The position numbers and the translations under genes were made by a program. This document shows positions 24,985 to 37,271 of a DNA stretch of 64,000 nt, piece after piece. The DNA is from Sisyra terminalis (Eukaryota; Arthropoda; Insecta; Neuroptera; Sisyridae), in the NCBI GenBank assembly GCA_958496175.1, contig OY292276.1, positions 34,740,449 to 34,804,448 on the forward strand. Reading direction: 5' to 3'. Position 1 is the first letter of the stretch, and every line of letters begins with the position of its first letter. Below the pieces are notes generated by a model. The model was not told the origin of the DNA, made no database searches, and saw only the letters and a program-made list of their open reading frames with translations.

Positions 24985-25822
24985 AATAAGTTAAAATTTG
25001 TTAAAAAAAAAAACAAAAAGTTTAACTTTACTTTGTATAACCAAGTAGTCAGGTACCTGCCTACTCTATTTTACTGTTTACTGCATACTTTACTGTTAGT
25101 TATTTTTTGTTGTGGATAATTTTTTAAGCACCAAGATACAGTTCTTCTTAAAAAGTAACTAAAATACTGGTTACTTTTTGCCAAAACGTAAAGGAACTGA
25201 GATACAGTAACTTAGATACTTTAAGAAAACAAAGTTACTTCAAAGTAATTTAGATATTTTCTTCTAATAGCTCTGCTTGTAACTTAAAAAAAATCTTAGA
25301 TACTGAAAAGTATCTAAGATAACGACAAGAAGTTAAAAATGAAATATTCAGTAAACCTGATTACCTGGTTTTACAAATTAAAAATAATGGTTAGGTACTT
25401 TATATTTTTTTTGTTTTGATAAATTTTAACTATTTTAGTTTAATTTTACTCAAAGTAATTGTAGGTATAATATTTGATGATTTCATATATTTGTCTATTT
25501 TATTTAGTTTTATTTTGTTGCTCTATTCAAATCAAAATATAGATACCTCTTATATTAATTTTTTAACGTTTTTTTAAGTATTTTTTGTATTTTTCTCTTC
25601 CTAAACTAATAAAGATAAGAAATACATTATCTGATTACCTAAAAATTATACCTAATGCGCTACGAAACTTAATACATACATATGCAGTATACAAAGTAAC
25701 TTAAGGTAATTCTTTAAGTTCCTTTTTTAAGAGTAACTAGATACCCGAAGTAAATTTGAATACTTTATAAAAAAACTTATTTAGTATGAAGATACTTTCT
25801 AAAAGTGTCTTTGATAGCTCTG
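24985..25822. mobile_element. two abutting copies of the same hAT-type MITE in opposite orientation
   Basis: The family end AATAGCTCTG appears at 25266-25275 with the subterminal words running leftward to about 24985, so this half is reversed. From 25276 the forward order resumes without its first 165 bp or so and runs to the usual right end, TTTGATAGCTCTG, at 25822. It is either two insertions or one element with an inverted left arm. Confidence 0.65.
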
Positions 25823-27379
25823 TTTAAAATATAGGATCCCAATCTTTTAAAAATCATTGTCTTTTCACGAGGAAACATCAATACAATACACTTTCTGCGA
25901 TAACAGTTCATTTTAGATATAAATTATTATAATTATAATATTGTTACATTATTTGTAGAATTGAAGCTATATTTTTATTATCAGTTATTATTCTTTTGAT
26001 TCAAAATCATCGAATACCAATTATAGAAGATCGCAGAAATATGGGCAAAAGTATGAGTAAAGAATTTTTGTAATATTTCGCTAAGAAATCGATTTTTTTT
26101 TACATTTTGATCGTAAAATGACAAACTGAAATATTGGTTTCTTTAGTTATAATTAAATTGCACTGAAATTACGTAATTAGTATTTTCACCAACGACAAAG
26201 AACAATGAGTTACTGATAACAGAAGAAAAATGTTCATATTAATGTAATTTAAAAATTTATTCACCAAAAAATATACTAATAATTATTAACACCAACTCAT
26301 TAACAAAATCTATATTTCTCTGTTTCCTTTAATACTATTTTCTTGTTTTTGCTATTCACATAACTTTTGTACCAAATAATTTTATTGACTTTTCAACTAT
26401 TTTTACTACTGTTAGATTAAACAAAAAAATTGCGGTTTATTATTTTTTTTAAAGAAATATTGTCTCTTATTTTATACCTAATCTTTCTTTATAATAGTAC
26501 CTATCTTACGAATAATTTTTTCAAAAGGAAATTAATAAAAAAGTATGTCAAGTGGACTTGAAAATGATCTTGAAATAAATTGCATTCCGAGCATATTTTG
26601 TGTCCCTGAAATATTCCAAATCAATAAAATTCATATCTTAAACTTCCGTTTTAAAACAAATATATATAATTATTATTTTGATACTTTTAAAAAGTGAGCC
26701 ATACGAATATTAAATAATAGATTTGAAATTTCAATAACGTTTCGTTACATTTTCATGAGTTTTAGTAGTTTTATTGTTGTTTGACAACTGTTTTGCCAGG
26801 GGGGTCTAACTCTTATGGCAGACTTGGTTCCCGAAATATCATACTTACTTTGCTATAAATGCCAATGAAGGAAACTGAATTATCATTCATATAAGAAATA
26901 TTTTAGTAATTAAGTGAAATAGATTACAAATAATTGAGGTGATTTCATTCAACGAAGATAATCTGTTGTGAACCAGAATGTGACAGCAAAGAAGATTAGA
27001 TGTGTTTATGATTGTAAAACCTCGATTAGATTTGCCAAGTTATTAATTCTATAAAGAAAATATAGTTAAAATTGCATGTTCAAGAAAACTGCAAAAAAAA
27101 CCATAAAAACATTCGATGAAAACATAAGATAAGATATTTAATATGTATCTATAAGTATAACTTTTATGCCTGATGGGTTTGTTTTAAAATTAATTTCACT
27201 TTTGGAGATGAAAAAATGCATGTTGAGGTCAGGGTCGTGCGCAAACGTTTTGATTTGGAATGGTCGCGACAGTTCGTGGACCCTTGATAATTCTTTGACC
27301 TAAATAAGGAAATTGACGGAATTTTCCTATTGGAAGCAATAATATTTATATGATTCGTAAAGATATAATATTATGAATA

Positions 27380-28745
27380 CAGAGCTGTCAGAAAAAAGTA
27401 TCTTAGTTTGAAGTAACTTAGATATAAGTTCTAGATCTAAGTAGATATTAGATCTAAGTTCCTGTATTTTAGTTTCTTTATTTTTTGGCAAAAAGTAACT
27501 AATACAAGTATCTTAAATTTTTTTAAAAAGAACTGTATCTTGTAATTTAAGAAAGTATCTTAGATACTTCTCACTATTAAAGTATCTAAGACACTTTTTT
27601 ACAAAAAGTTTCTAAAAATCATGTATGCAAAAAAGATTAAAATAGGGTGCCTGGCTTTGGTTGTACAAAATAATGTTTATTTTGTGATTTTTTTATCTCG
27701 CTAAATATAAATAGATTTATTTTCATTTTACTCAAAACTAGTTACAGGTATATTTTGACGTTCTTATATAATCGCTATTTCACTCATCGCTATAAAATTT
27801 AATATCCTATTATAATATACCTCTTCTATTAATCTTCTATCGCATTTTTTAAGGTTGATTTGTTTTCTGGGGTTGAGACATACATACATTCTTTTTCCGT
27901 AAATAGTTAAGACAAGAAATAAATTATTTGATAACCAACTACTTTTCTTAATACATTATGAAATTTAATCCAGCTTTTCCCCCAAAATTGGAAGGTGCAC
28001 TTCCTTAGGGAACCATGGACCTTTCCAAAGGAAGACGCAAAATTTAGCCCGGGTTTCGTGTGAAGAAAAGCTAATATGTATGCATATCCACCTCATTAAG
28101 CGACAATAATAAACTATTGAAAATATTATAAATAAATAATAAAAAAAAATTCTTGTGTTGCAAGAGTTTAACTTAATAAATTTTATTACTAAACATTTTT
28201 GTGTTAGTAGTGTTTTATAAAATAGAAGAGAGGCACCATATGATCAAATATTTTTAAGAGAACCACTGATTTAGCTCATGCGTAGTATTCAAAGAAATTA
28301 AAAATGTATCTTTTAAGTTTCTTAAAAAGGACCTTAAGATAAGTATTTAAGTTCTTTTTTTAAGAGTAAGGCATCCATTAATTATGTGAGACAATTTTAG
28401 CTATATTTTGACTTGCCCTACCTCCTTGGTAAGATTTCGTGACGTTATGTTCAATCCTTTCCCCTAATATAACGTGAGATTTTATAAAATTCGTATTTGC
28501 AATGTAAACAATTCATCTGTGCTTCGATTACATTATATTTATTTAAAAAAAAGTTTTTACGTGATATATGCCGAGATCATCTTTTCCACCAGGTGAGATT
28601 TTACTCGACGCCTCCTCCCCCTAAACGCCTCATGTAATTAATGGATGTCTCCTAACGAGATACTAATATAAACTTGATATAGTTTTTAAAAAAAGAAACT
28701 TATATAGTACCTAGTTATTTTTCTAAAGTGTCTTCGACAACTCAT
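27380..28745. mobile_element. hAT-type MITE of the same family expanded by nested insertions
   Basis: It begins CAGAGCTGTCAGAAAAAAG at 27380 and ends TCTTCGACAACTCAT at 28745, with near-matching flanks (TTATGAAT and TTATGTAT). Compared with the 456-bp copy, foreign sequence interrupts it at about 27972-28072 (ends AGCTTTTC and GAAAAGCT), about 28090-28290, and 28370-28652. Confidence 0.65.
28370..28652. mobile_element. MITE with CATCCATTAATTA terminal repeats
   Basis: Inverted ends GGCATCCATTAATTATGTGAG (left, first bases) and CTCATGTAATTAATGGATGTC (right, first bases), inserted inside the hAT-type element. Both flanks are TAA. A lone matching end lies at 22394-22424 and a related pair at 28803-28944. 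Confidence 0.65.
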
Positions 28746-28802
28746 TATGTATGAAGTGATTTTTTTCTACCAATCACCAAAAATTTGCTTTTACCTAACT
28801 AT

Positions 28803-28944
28803 AGGCATTCATAAATTACATTTAGCAAAATTTGCTATATTTAGACCCTTTTTCGCTTACATAAGACAAAATCGGTAAAATAAAAGACATAAGAAAAGAA
28901 TGACTTCCTCTCTGTTCAGTGTTTACGTAATTTATGAAAGGCCC
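28803..28944. mobile_element. MITE with CATTCATAAATTAC terminal repeats
   Basis: A short element with ends GGCATTCATAAATTACATTT and ACGTAATTTATGAAAGGCCC, in inverted orientation. It is related to the CATCCATTAATTA elements nearby. Confidence 0.55.
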
Positions 28945-28992
28945 CCTTGGATGGCCAGGAAAAGTAGCGATAAACGAAAATAAATTTTATAA

Positions 28993-29140
28993 ACCTGTTG
29001 GTGGCCGAGTGGTCAAGGTGTCACTTCAAAACTAGTGCTGGGTTCAAATATCGTATTGAGCAAATTTTCGCTATTTCTCGATTTACGGATTTTTATTAAC
29101 CTTAGTCGCTAAAGGCCTTGGTAATTTGATTGCTTATAAA
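28993..29140 (+). mobile_element. tRNA-derived SINE, copy 5 (best A box)
   Basis: Carries a perfect class II tRNA A box, TGGCCGAGTGG, at 29002-29012, followed by GTCAAGGTG and a recognisable B-box region (GGGTTCAAATATC). The 3' part is slightly shortened. Together with copy 6 it shows descent of the family from a serine or leucine tRNA. Confidence 0.8.
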
Positions 29141-30056
29141 AATTGTTTTAAATCATTCCTAAATGTGAAATTTTGAACAATATGTAATTCTAAAGTTACG
29201 TGAAAACGAAAATTGAATTATGTTAAACAGGATATTATTTAATTTAAAATCATATAACACAAGAAGAATATTTCATGAATGTGTGCATTCGTGGAACGAA
29301 TATCAACACATCTTGTAATGAATTTAAATTAAAATTTCATAAGTTACACAGTAATTAAATAACTGACATAAGTAACTGAATTTGTATACAGCCCTTATAG
29401 CTTTACTTTCAAATATCAATAATTATAATCAGTTACTCTTACCATTACTCCATTACTTTTAAAATACATCTATTTTATGTTTTTGATAGAAGTGCATGTT
29501 AAATTTGAAAGTAGATATCAACAATTTGCAATTGAAAAAACAACAAAAAATATTCTATATTTTTATATAAGATTCTATTAAGAAAATCCATATTTGGAAA
29601 CATTTTATATACTTTCAAAACACAAGTTTTTATTACGATTTTTTTTACATTATTTTTTTACCCTGTTGAAATGATTTTTTTTAAATACCAGCGAAAACTC
29701 ATACAGTCGTACTAAAACATGAAACTAAAATTTTAAAATGTTCGATAAAAAATTCGATATCGCAATTGATCCCAACAAGCACCATCCAATCCTGCAAAAA
29801 AGTATTTTCTTAAAATTCACATTGTAATGCAATCCGTTATAGTTATAAAAGAAAAGTAGGTAAATAAGTAGGTATTTTCTTATTTAATTGTACTTGAAAT
29901 TTTTCACGATCTTGCAGAGATCAAGTATATAATCAGTTAACGGTTTATTTACAATATATTAAGATCAAAATGTATTAACGTAAAATTATAACCGTGAAAG
30001 ATTTATAAAACCGCAAAAAGCCAAAAAAAAAAAAGACGAACAAGAAAAATAAATCT

Positions 30057-30257
30057 TTACAAAATATGTATTGAAAACCGTTGAAAGCTAAAATAAATGA
30101 ATAAGAAAAATCCACCTGTTACAATAATGATTACAATCCGCCTACTTATTTCATAAATGCCATGATATCCAACAATTGGCCTAAATAAATCTGAAACTTG
30201 ATTCTTAGGTCCATTTAACCACCATTTTTCTTCTACTTTTCCACATCGTATTAGCAA
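30057..30257 (-). pseudogene. possible ABCA transmembrane fragment
   Basis: A 66-codon minus-strand frame ends in a hydrophobic segment, RRIVIIIVTGGFFLFIYFSF. It loosely resembles the last transmembrane helix of ABCA proteins (pattern PGVGR-x-VYMTVTGFVFF). It is on the same strand as the Walker A fragment about 19 kb away. The resemblance is weak and could be chance in AT-rich sequence. Confidence 0.2.
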
Positions 30258-33200
30258 ATTAAAATTAAATAATGATTCTAATTTTTATTATCATTTATTT
30301 GTTTCCACTGTATTAGGCAGGTACATTAAAGCTTAAACTATTAAATAATATAAAATAAATAGCAATAGATTCAAGATTATTTTCATAATTAGAATGAATT
30401 CACTCAAAATATATTTTTAATTAGGTAAGCCCTAGTCTACACTGTACACAATATATTAAATATTTAATTGAATTGAGGTAGAGTATTTAGTTGATCTTAA
30501 TTTTAAAATATATACAAAGTTATAATATAGTTATAATATTACAGTTATAGTTATAATATTACAAAGTTACTCTCACAATTTACTTCTGTACGCACCATAA
30601 AATTATACGTATAGACATCTTTTCTAAATATTAAAAGTTAAATGATATGTATAAATCATTTTTTTAAATTGTTGAATTAAATGAAACGGAAAATATAGAT
30701 TTTCTTTTAAATATGTGAAAAATTTAGAAATTAAAATAAACTTTCATTTATATTTTATTTGCATAGATAAATATATAAATTATAATGTTCTGAAATAGGA
30801 AGATATGATAAACAGAAGATTTAGAAAGACTAGCTGATAACTAAAAAGGGGTTGAAGAATGAATTTTTTTTTTTGTATAACTTATTTTTATAAATACCTA
30901 CTACTTACTTAATCATTTGCCCATAACAATATTGTTGTGGTTATAAAAAGACAAATAATGAAATAATACGGATGCCGAAAAAAATAATCAAAATGTAATT
31001 GCAGTATTAGGAAATACCTCACATGTACATTTTTACATAATGATAAATATACAAATTATATAAATGTCGATTAGTTATAAAAATTTAGAAGTTCATTATA
31101 ACTACGTATATAATATCTATAACTTATAACTTTAATAAGTTATTGTTAGTCTTCATTTATTTTAATTACTGAAAAAATTAGTGACAAAAAAAACAAAGAA
31201 TAACTGATTTATAATTAATAAATAAAATAATAGTTTAACTTTTCGGCAAAGAAATGTAAAACAAGAAATAATTATTTTTTAACTTTTCACTGACTGTCCA
31301 AATTTTAAATAATTTTTTTTTGTAAAAACTGAATTTATTAATTTGTAGAAAAGATATATAAATCTTATAAAAATTGAACACAGGGGTAAGATTATCTTGC
31401 AGAGATTTGTTATATAGTTACCTATACATATTATCTATATATATGAAAAGAAAATTACGTTTCTTTGAGGCGTAATCACGCAAAATTGTAGGACTATGAC
31501 CATTTGAAGAGAAAACGTTAGAAGATAATCCTAAGGCTACTTATTTTTCGAATTTTATAAAACCTTTGTTATTTTTGCGTATATTTTTTTATAGAAATTT
31601 CTTTGTAGTTTTATATATGTATACAATTATTCTCAGTGTTGTATGTCTTCATACGGCAGTAGTAACATCTTCGTCCTGTATAGGTTCCAACCTCACGAGT
31701 ATCTGTTTTAATTTTTATTGCAAAATTTGGCTAATAAAACCCAACAATTACATAATCGCGTGGAATGTATTCGGATATTTTTTTTTAGATTTAATTGAAT
31801 ATTAACTTTTTTATTTAAATCAACAGTTTATACGGTGTGTCTTTTTAAAAGATAATATCGTTAATATCGTGTTTTTATAAATGTGAATACGTTTTTAGAA
31901 AGAAAATATAAAAATTCTCATGCACGATAACGTATTACTGAACTCGAGAGTATTGGTTAGTAACTAATAAAGGTAACAAGTTTACATTTATAAGATCCAA
32001 TGAAAATTGTTATTAAAAGTTAATTTAAAGTAAATCGGAAATAAAAAGGAAAAATTATCATTTTTTATTCACATAACTAATAAATTCCCGTCACACATTG
32101 AAATTGAACAAATATATAAGTAATAAATTAATTTCATCTGATCTTAGATATTAATACAACGAAATATCATATGAAGATATTCATTTCAAAAGTATTAAAA
32201 ACATATTTTAGAAAATAAAAATATTAAGTATAAAAGCGTGCGTAGGAGTAGCCTTCAAGAATTAAGAGTTAAGAAACAAAAAACATATTTTTAAATCTTG
32301 CATCAAGATATTAAGAAAGAAAAACTTGATAATTTATTTAGATAAATATTTATAAAAAATGAACTGCAACACTAAAGATAATATATGTGAATCAAAACGT
32401 TCATGACCTCGCCAAATGTTTCTTCTAAAAAACTTTTTTTTTGCTAATATACACAAAGACAAAACTAATTTATTAGTTTGGTTTATGTTAGATGCTGAAA
32501 GATATGATTTCGCTTAACGCGTTAATAATATGAACATTTACGTAAAAATTATTTCAATAGGAAAATTTACTGTCGACAGAACTAGAAAGTGTATCTTTAT
32601 GTTGTAAAACATGTTCTGCTCATCGATTCGCGTCGTAATATACACAATAATGCAAAAAAAAATCATATGAAAACATGACCTGCACTATTTTTGTTTTTTT
32701 TTTTTTATTTAATTTTATTTTTATTTATTAAGGAAATTTAATGAGTAAAATCTATTATGTTTATTTTTAACGATTTCTGCTGTAGAAAACAGTAAAATTA
32801 GCTAAAAGTAAAATTCGTATTTTCAACCAACAACCAAATGCACCATTATAATAATAATTAATACGAGGAATATTGAAATCTACATAAATGTCCTTTGAAG
32901 TTATTGATTTTTACAGTCTTATAATAATAACAAAATAATTTTTACATTTTCGGCATGGTTCTGAAATTTTGATAATAATGCTATGTTTTTTGCATAGTTT
33001 TTATTGTATATTTGACATTATGTAAAAATTTGGGTTTATTAATAAAATAATTTAAAATCCTTTATATTATTTCAAAAACCATACTGTTTTGTAAACGCAC
33101 GTGCTTAAAAGTTTTTAAAATTAATGATTTTATTTTCAGGAATAAAAATTAATAGGACATTCAGCATAAATGGTTTGCAGCAGTTTACATAAGGGACTAG

Positions 33201-33599
33201 ATGTATTGTTTGTAATAACATCATTTTTTTTTCTATCTATATATATATATATATATTTGAATAAATCTAAAATTTATAATGTAATAAATATTAAAAATAA
33301 TTTTAAAGAAAATAGTCTTCTGTTTGGAAATCGTAAAGACAACTATTATGCTATTCTTCCATTACCCATTGAAGCTTAATACAATTGACGGAGCACATCT
33401 TGCTAAAGCTTATACCCCAAAATTCATACCTTTAATACTAAAAAATATCTCAAAATCATGTTGAATAGGAGCAACATGTATGACAAACATAAATTAGGAT
33501 TGTCGTGAAAGAATGAATAAATTTTGAAGATTTTTGTTCGATAAAAATCAATCATAATTTTTGTTTTATTTAATTGACAGGATAATCGTTTGGGGGCCT

Positions 33600-34072
33600 A
33601 CATATTAACGCTTGGATGTGTGACTGTGTAAGGCCTGGTGTCTGACCTTCCGCTGGGCGTGCTCGCTCAATCATGAATAAGTACACAAAAGATAATAATT
33701 CGACCAATGAAATAGAATGGGATGAAATTTTGTTTTTAATTTAGATATAAAGGGTAAACAATAAAAATTAGGATGGAATTTTCTAACAATGGAACATACG
33801 AGATAGATCTCGAATTCGAAGGTTCCAGAAACAGGCCTGGGTTCTTATATAAGGAGGTTGAAAGTCAGGTGCAGAATAACAGAAAAAAACAGTTCAGTAC
33901 CGTAGTTTCGTAAACTGAATTGAATAGTAAAAATAAACCGAACGCGATAACCTTAAATTTTATTACTATTACATTGTTAATAATAAAGTGGGTATTGTTA
34001 TTTAAATAAATAAAATTTGGATATAAAATAAAGTATTCAAACCAATATACATAAATAATAAAAACGTAACAA
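33600..34072 (+). mobile_element. possible solo LTR
   Basis: A GC-richer segment with promoter-like order: GGTTCCAGAAACAGGCCTGG, a TATA box (CTTATATAAGGAGG, near 33846), a CAGTTCAGTACCG initiator-like stretch, then several AATAAA signals and an end at ACGTAACA. This order is typical of Metaviridae-type LTRs. No second LTR, primer-binding site or target duplication was identified. Confidence 0.35.
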
Positions 34073-35438
34073 TATTTTGAATGAATAATCCGGACAAAGC
34101 AGACAAAAGTCTTGCACCAACAGATATAAACATTTTTAAATATCTGATTATAAAATATGTAATTCCTCTATCTATTTTCGTTTCAATATACCCACTTTTA
34201 TTTTATACGTCCCTTTTGCAAGAAATAAAAAATCTTTAACTAAAATAATGAACTATTGCTCGATGGTTGACAAAAATGATATAGAAATAGGTTTACTTCA
34301 TAGTGAAACACCAATAATGTTAGAAATAGATTTAAACTTGATTGAATACAAAAAAAAATACAAAACAAATGCTTTTTTAAAATGCAGTTTTACATAAATT
34401 GTGTAGTGCTAAAACATATGTGTGAAGTTCTGAATTCCGATTTATGTAGTTGTATTTTTTATTCTAAAATTGGCCATCATATCATTTTCTATGTTATTAT
34501 TTTTGTAATATGGAAGAAAATCATAAAAAGAAGAACAATCAGCATGTAGTGATTAGAGTTGAACAATATTTGCGCTTTGTATAGAATTCTATGTGTTTCT
34601 TAAAAAAATATTGATTACCATTTTAAAACGAAGTTTGTAAAACAACTGCATTAGTTAAATTATCACCGTTTAGTCATTAAAACTTGCCTTTTGTTAAATG
34701 AAACTTGGGAAAAATAATGTCGTAAAAAGAAGTTTATATTTATTTTTATATTTTAGCTTTTCTCGATTATTTCAATTTTCTTTTCAAATCATTTTTTTTA
34801 ATGTAAGAATCTACGAGAAAAGCCAAAAAAAAAATATTTGAAAATGTAATAATTGTTATGGTTTTCATAAATCTTGTTTATGATGAAAGTAATGATAATA
34901 TAGTAAAAGTGTTAATATATTTCAGTGCATTTCAACGCTTTTTGACTAAAGTATTTTTGTAAGTAAAAAATATTGAAAATGTTTGCTTTTAGTAAATCAT
35001 AATATTTTGATTTTTTACATATGAAACTACTTTCATATTATCTTTAAATACAATGAAAGGTTGTTGACTTAAAACGTGGGAGCAAAACGATCATTAGCTT
35101 TACAAATCCCACCTGTACCTGTACAAAATATGTAAATCATACACACCTGTTCTATATGACAACGATGTAACACAATATCGAGTAAGTGTATGTGTGTGAA
35201 TTTCTAATTGTTTGAAGACACGTGGGTTTGTAACAACACCACGTGTTTTGATCTTTTTGTAGAAACATTTCTAAATCCATATAAATGATTTGGTACTAGC
35301 TAACCAGATTTAATAGCTCGCCTATTAAATGATGCTTTTCCGATATTATACAATCTTGAGACATTTCAATCATTTGAATTATTTGAACGAGTTCATCCAA
35401 TCAAAAATAAAACTTTAGAAATAAAATTTATTACTTAC

Positions 35439-36051
35439 TTGTCAAGAAATTGGCGTTTCCGGGTAATTGCATCATTTCTATTAATACGTTTAACTTCGCG
35501 ACTGCCAGACGATTCACTTTCCGACGACGAATTTTGTAACATTTCCTCAACTTTCCGACGCGATTCTTTAAAATCAATTGAACTTTCGTCTTTGTCCACG
35601 ATCACGCTAGGAACAGTAGGTTTTAAATGTTCATTGTGTGATTTGTCACTTGCACCGCGAACTGCCCGATTTAGATCAACACGATTTTTTTGCATATTCC
35701 GATTTTTATGCTCGTCGCTATCACAGCCGTTGTCGTCCCCCATTGCCAAATCAAACGATTCGTTTTTCAAAATCGATTTTAAATGTGGTAAATTTGAAGC
35801 ATTTGCAACCTGAGTAGAAGAATATGGAACATCATCATTGTGGTCTAGAGATTTTTTTCGTTGTATCGACTTAAAGCTGTTGGACATTTGCGGATCTGAT
35901 TCATAGGTCGCATTTAAACTGATCTTTTCGTCATCTTCAATTCCTGATGATACAAAGGACTTTGACTTTAAAATGCCTTTAACTTCATTTGTTAATATTT
36001 TCACAGCGTTTTGATGAAACTTTTCTTTTGTTGCTTTCATAGATAAATTTT
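35439..36051 (-). CDS. Svil: supervillin exon 10, two further ILK boxes
   Basis: Residues 1340-1543 plus two bases of codon 1544. The acceptor is TTTTTCTAG and the donor ACAA/GTAAGT. It contains two more copies of the ILK box (VKGILKSKSF from about 1363 and LKSILKNESF from about 1430), matching the single SILK motif after the TQP repeats in vertebrate supervillin. The end is rich in Ser/Glu and Arg. A 28.9-kb intron follows, and the phase (two bases carried over) is satisfied by exon 11. Confidence 0.86.
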
Positions 36052-36109
36052 CTAGAAAAAAAAACAAATTTGCAATATTCTTCTGAATAATACACAATTA
36101 TGAATTTAC

Positions 36110-36343
36110 CTAATTCATCCTTATTTGGAGGTCTTATCAAACTAACAATTAATGGATTGATCGCTTGATGAGCTGTTTGAACTTCGTCCGTAGTAATCGG
36201 TTGTGTTTTAAATCGAGAATGCCGTTTTCTAATAGATGGTTGTGCTATTGGTGGTTTTATTTCACTTTTATCGGTGATTTTTTGATTAAATAACTTCACA
36301 CGTTCAGCTAATGATAATTTGGAAGGATCGTAATCTTCATTTT
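36110..36343 (-). CDS. Svil: supervillin exon 9, LSLAER box and third TQP motif
   Basis: Residues 1262-1339 plus one base of codon 1340. The acceptor is TTTTTTTAG and the donor TTAG/GTAAAT. It carries LSLAERVKLFNQK (1271-1283), which resembles the supervillin segment LSLAEKLALFNKLSQ, and RFKTQPITTDEVQTAH (from 1305). The order SLAER box then TQP motif is the same as in exon 6 and in vertebrate supervillin. This exon, with exons 2, 8 and 11, secures the family assignment. Confidence 0.88.
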
Positions 36344-36406
36344 CTAAAAAAAAGGTATAATTATAGAGTAGGGAATTTCTTATAAATAGAAGCATTTTAT
36401 TTTTAC

Positions 36407-36559
36407 CTTCTGATTGATTTTGGGCTCGATTTTGTTTAAAAGCTTCTTGTACTTCATCTAAAGTGACTGGTTGAGTTGAAAAACGATTTGACGAATCCGT
36501 TGAATTTCGATTTGTTTTCCTAGACTTGTATCTTTCGACTCCGTAATTGACAGCACCAG
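36407..36559 (-). CDS. Svil: supervillin exon 8, second TQP motif
   Basis: Residues 1211-1261 plus one base of codon 1262. The acceptor is TTTTTAAAG and the donor GAAG/GTAAAA. It contains the motif RFSTQPVTLDEVQEAF (from 1236), the closest match in this gene to the vertebrate supervillin sequence RYQTQPVTLGEVEQ. The intron that follows is 63 bp, a multiple of three, and lacks an in-frame stop, so unspliced RNA would keep the frame. Confidence 0.87.
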
Positions 36560-36618
36560 CTTTAAAAAAAATAAACGTATTACCAAATTGCCGACAAGCT
36601 TCCAATTGATTGACTTAC

Positions 36619-36995
36619 TTTTTTTAAGCTTGACACCCACTGCTTCGGAAGCGATATTTTTCATTTGATTTTGAATTTGGTTCTTCAGTGGTAACTGTGA
36701 AAATGTGTTTGTTTCTTTATGTTCAGATGATGAGTTGTTTTCATCGTCATTTTGCAGTAAAAGGCCTTCATTTTCGTTCGTATTGAAATCGTCAGACATC
36801 TTCGAACGGTTTGCTACAATTATTCCACTATCAGCACTGTATTCGGTTAGATTTGATAGGCTATTATCGCTTATTATTGATGAACTAATTGTTAAGTCTA
36901 AAGATACAGACTGAGACGTAGACAGTGTGTCGTGATCGGTGGCAACTGGATGATCATAGCCATTTCGCGAACCAACTTGGCTCAGATCCAAAGTG
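36619..36995 (-). CDS. Svil: supervillin exon 7
   Basis: Residues 1085-1210 plus one base of codon 1211. The acceptor is AACATTTTAG and the donor a strong A/GTAAGT. The product is acidic and Ser/Asn-rich with no recognised domain (for example a DDFNTNENEGLLLQNDDENN stretch) and ends in a short Lys cluster. The open frame runs on past the donor, but the splice is needed to stay in phase with exon 8 across a 59-bp intron. Confidence 0.82.
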
Positions 36996-37271
36996 CTAAA
37001 ATGTTTGAAGAAAATGACATAAAAACGAGATCATTTATTTATAGATTGAATGTGGTGTGTTAAATATAAATTAAATGAAAACTTGAAATTATGAAAAAGG
37101 ACAAAAATCAACGCTAAATATAAATATAATGAACTAATGAAACTTTTTATGACGTGAAAACGTATTAAAAAAATTATCTACTTAACAAAGACACCGTCCT
37201 TTTACATCTCTTTTAAAACTTATATTAATACAAAGAAAATGTTTGATCGTAATTTACAATTAACAAGTAAC

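Larger units (their letters stand above)
6583..35438. other. supervillin intron 10, 28.9 kb
   Basis: The large intron between exons 10 and 11. Its ends are a good donor (GTAAGT) and acceptor (TTTCAG) on the minus strand with matching phase. It contains the candidate internal promoter (24.06-24.20 kb), a degraded ABCA exon, four SINEs, many MITEs and a possible solo LTR. The remaining stretches are AT-rich sequence with short, non-conserved open frames, in which I see no further gene. GC-richer islands at 8.21-8.40, 14.42-14.50 and 19.03-19.25 kb are unexplained. Confidence 0.75.

Noticed and set aside
29002..29080. A tRNA-Ser or tRNA-Leu gene
   Set aside because: The A and B boxes are good, but there is no paired acceptor stem or full cloverleaf, and the sequence continues into a shared non-tRNA body found in nine copies; it is a SINE head.
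35439..35813. Plus-strand open frame of 124 codons opposite supervillin exon 10
   Set aside because: It is the antisense shadow of a confident coding exon; the protein has no recognisable features. The same applies to plus-strand frames at 6221-6433, 36705-36914, 37239-37439, 41575-41966, 58509-58700 and 58871-59116.
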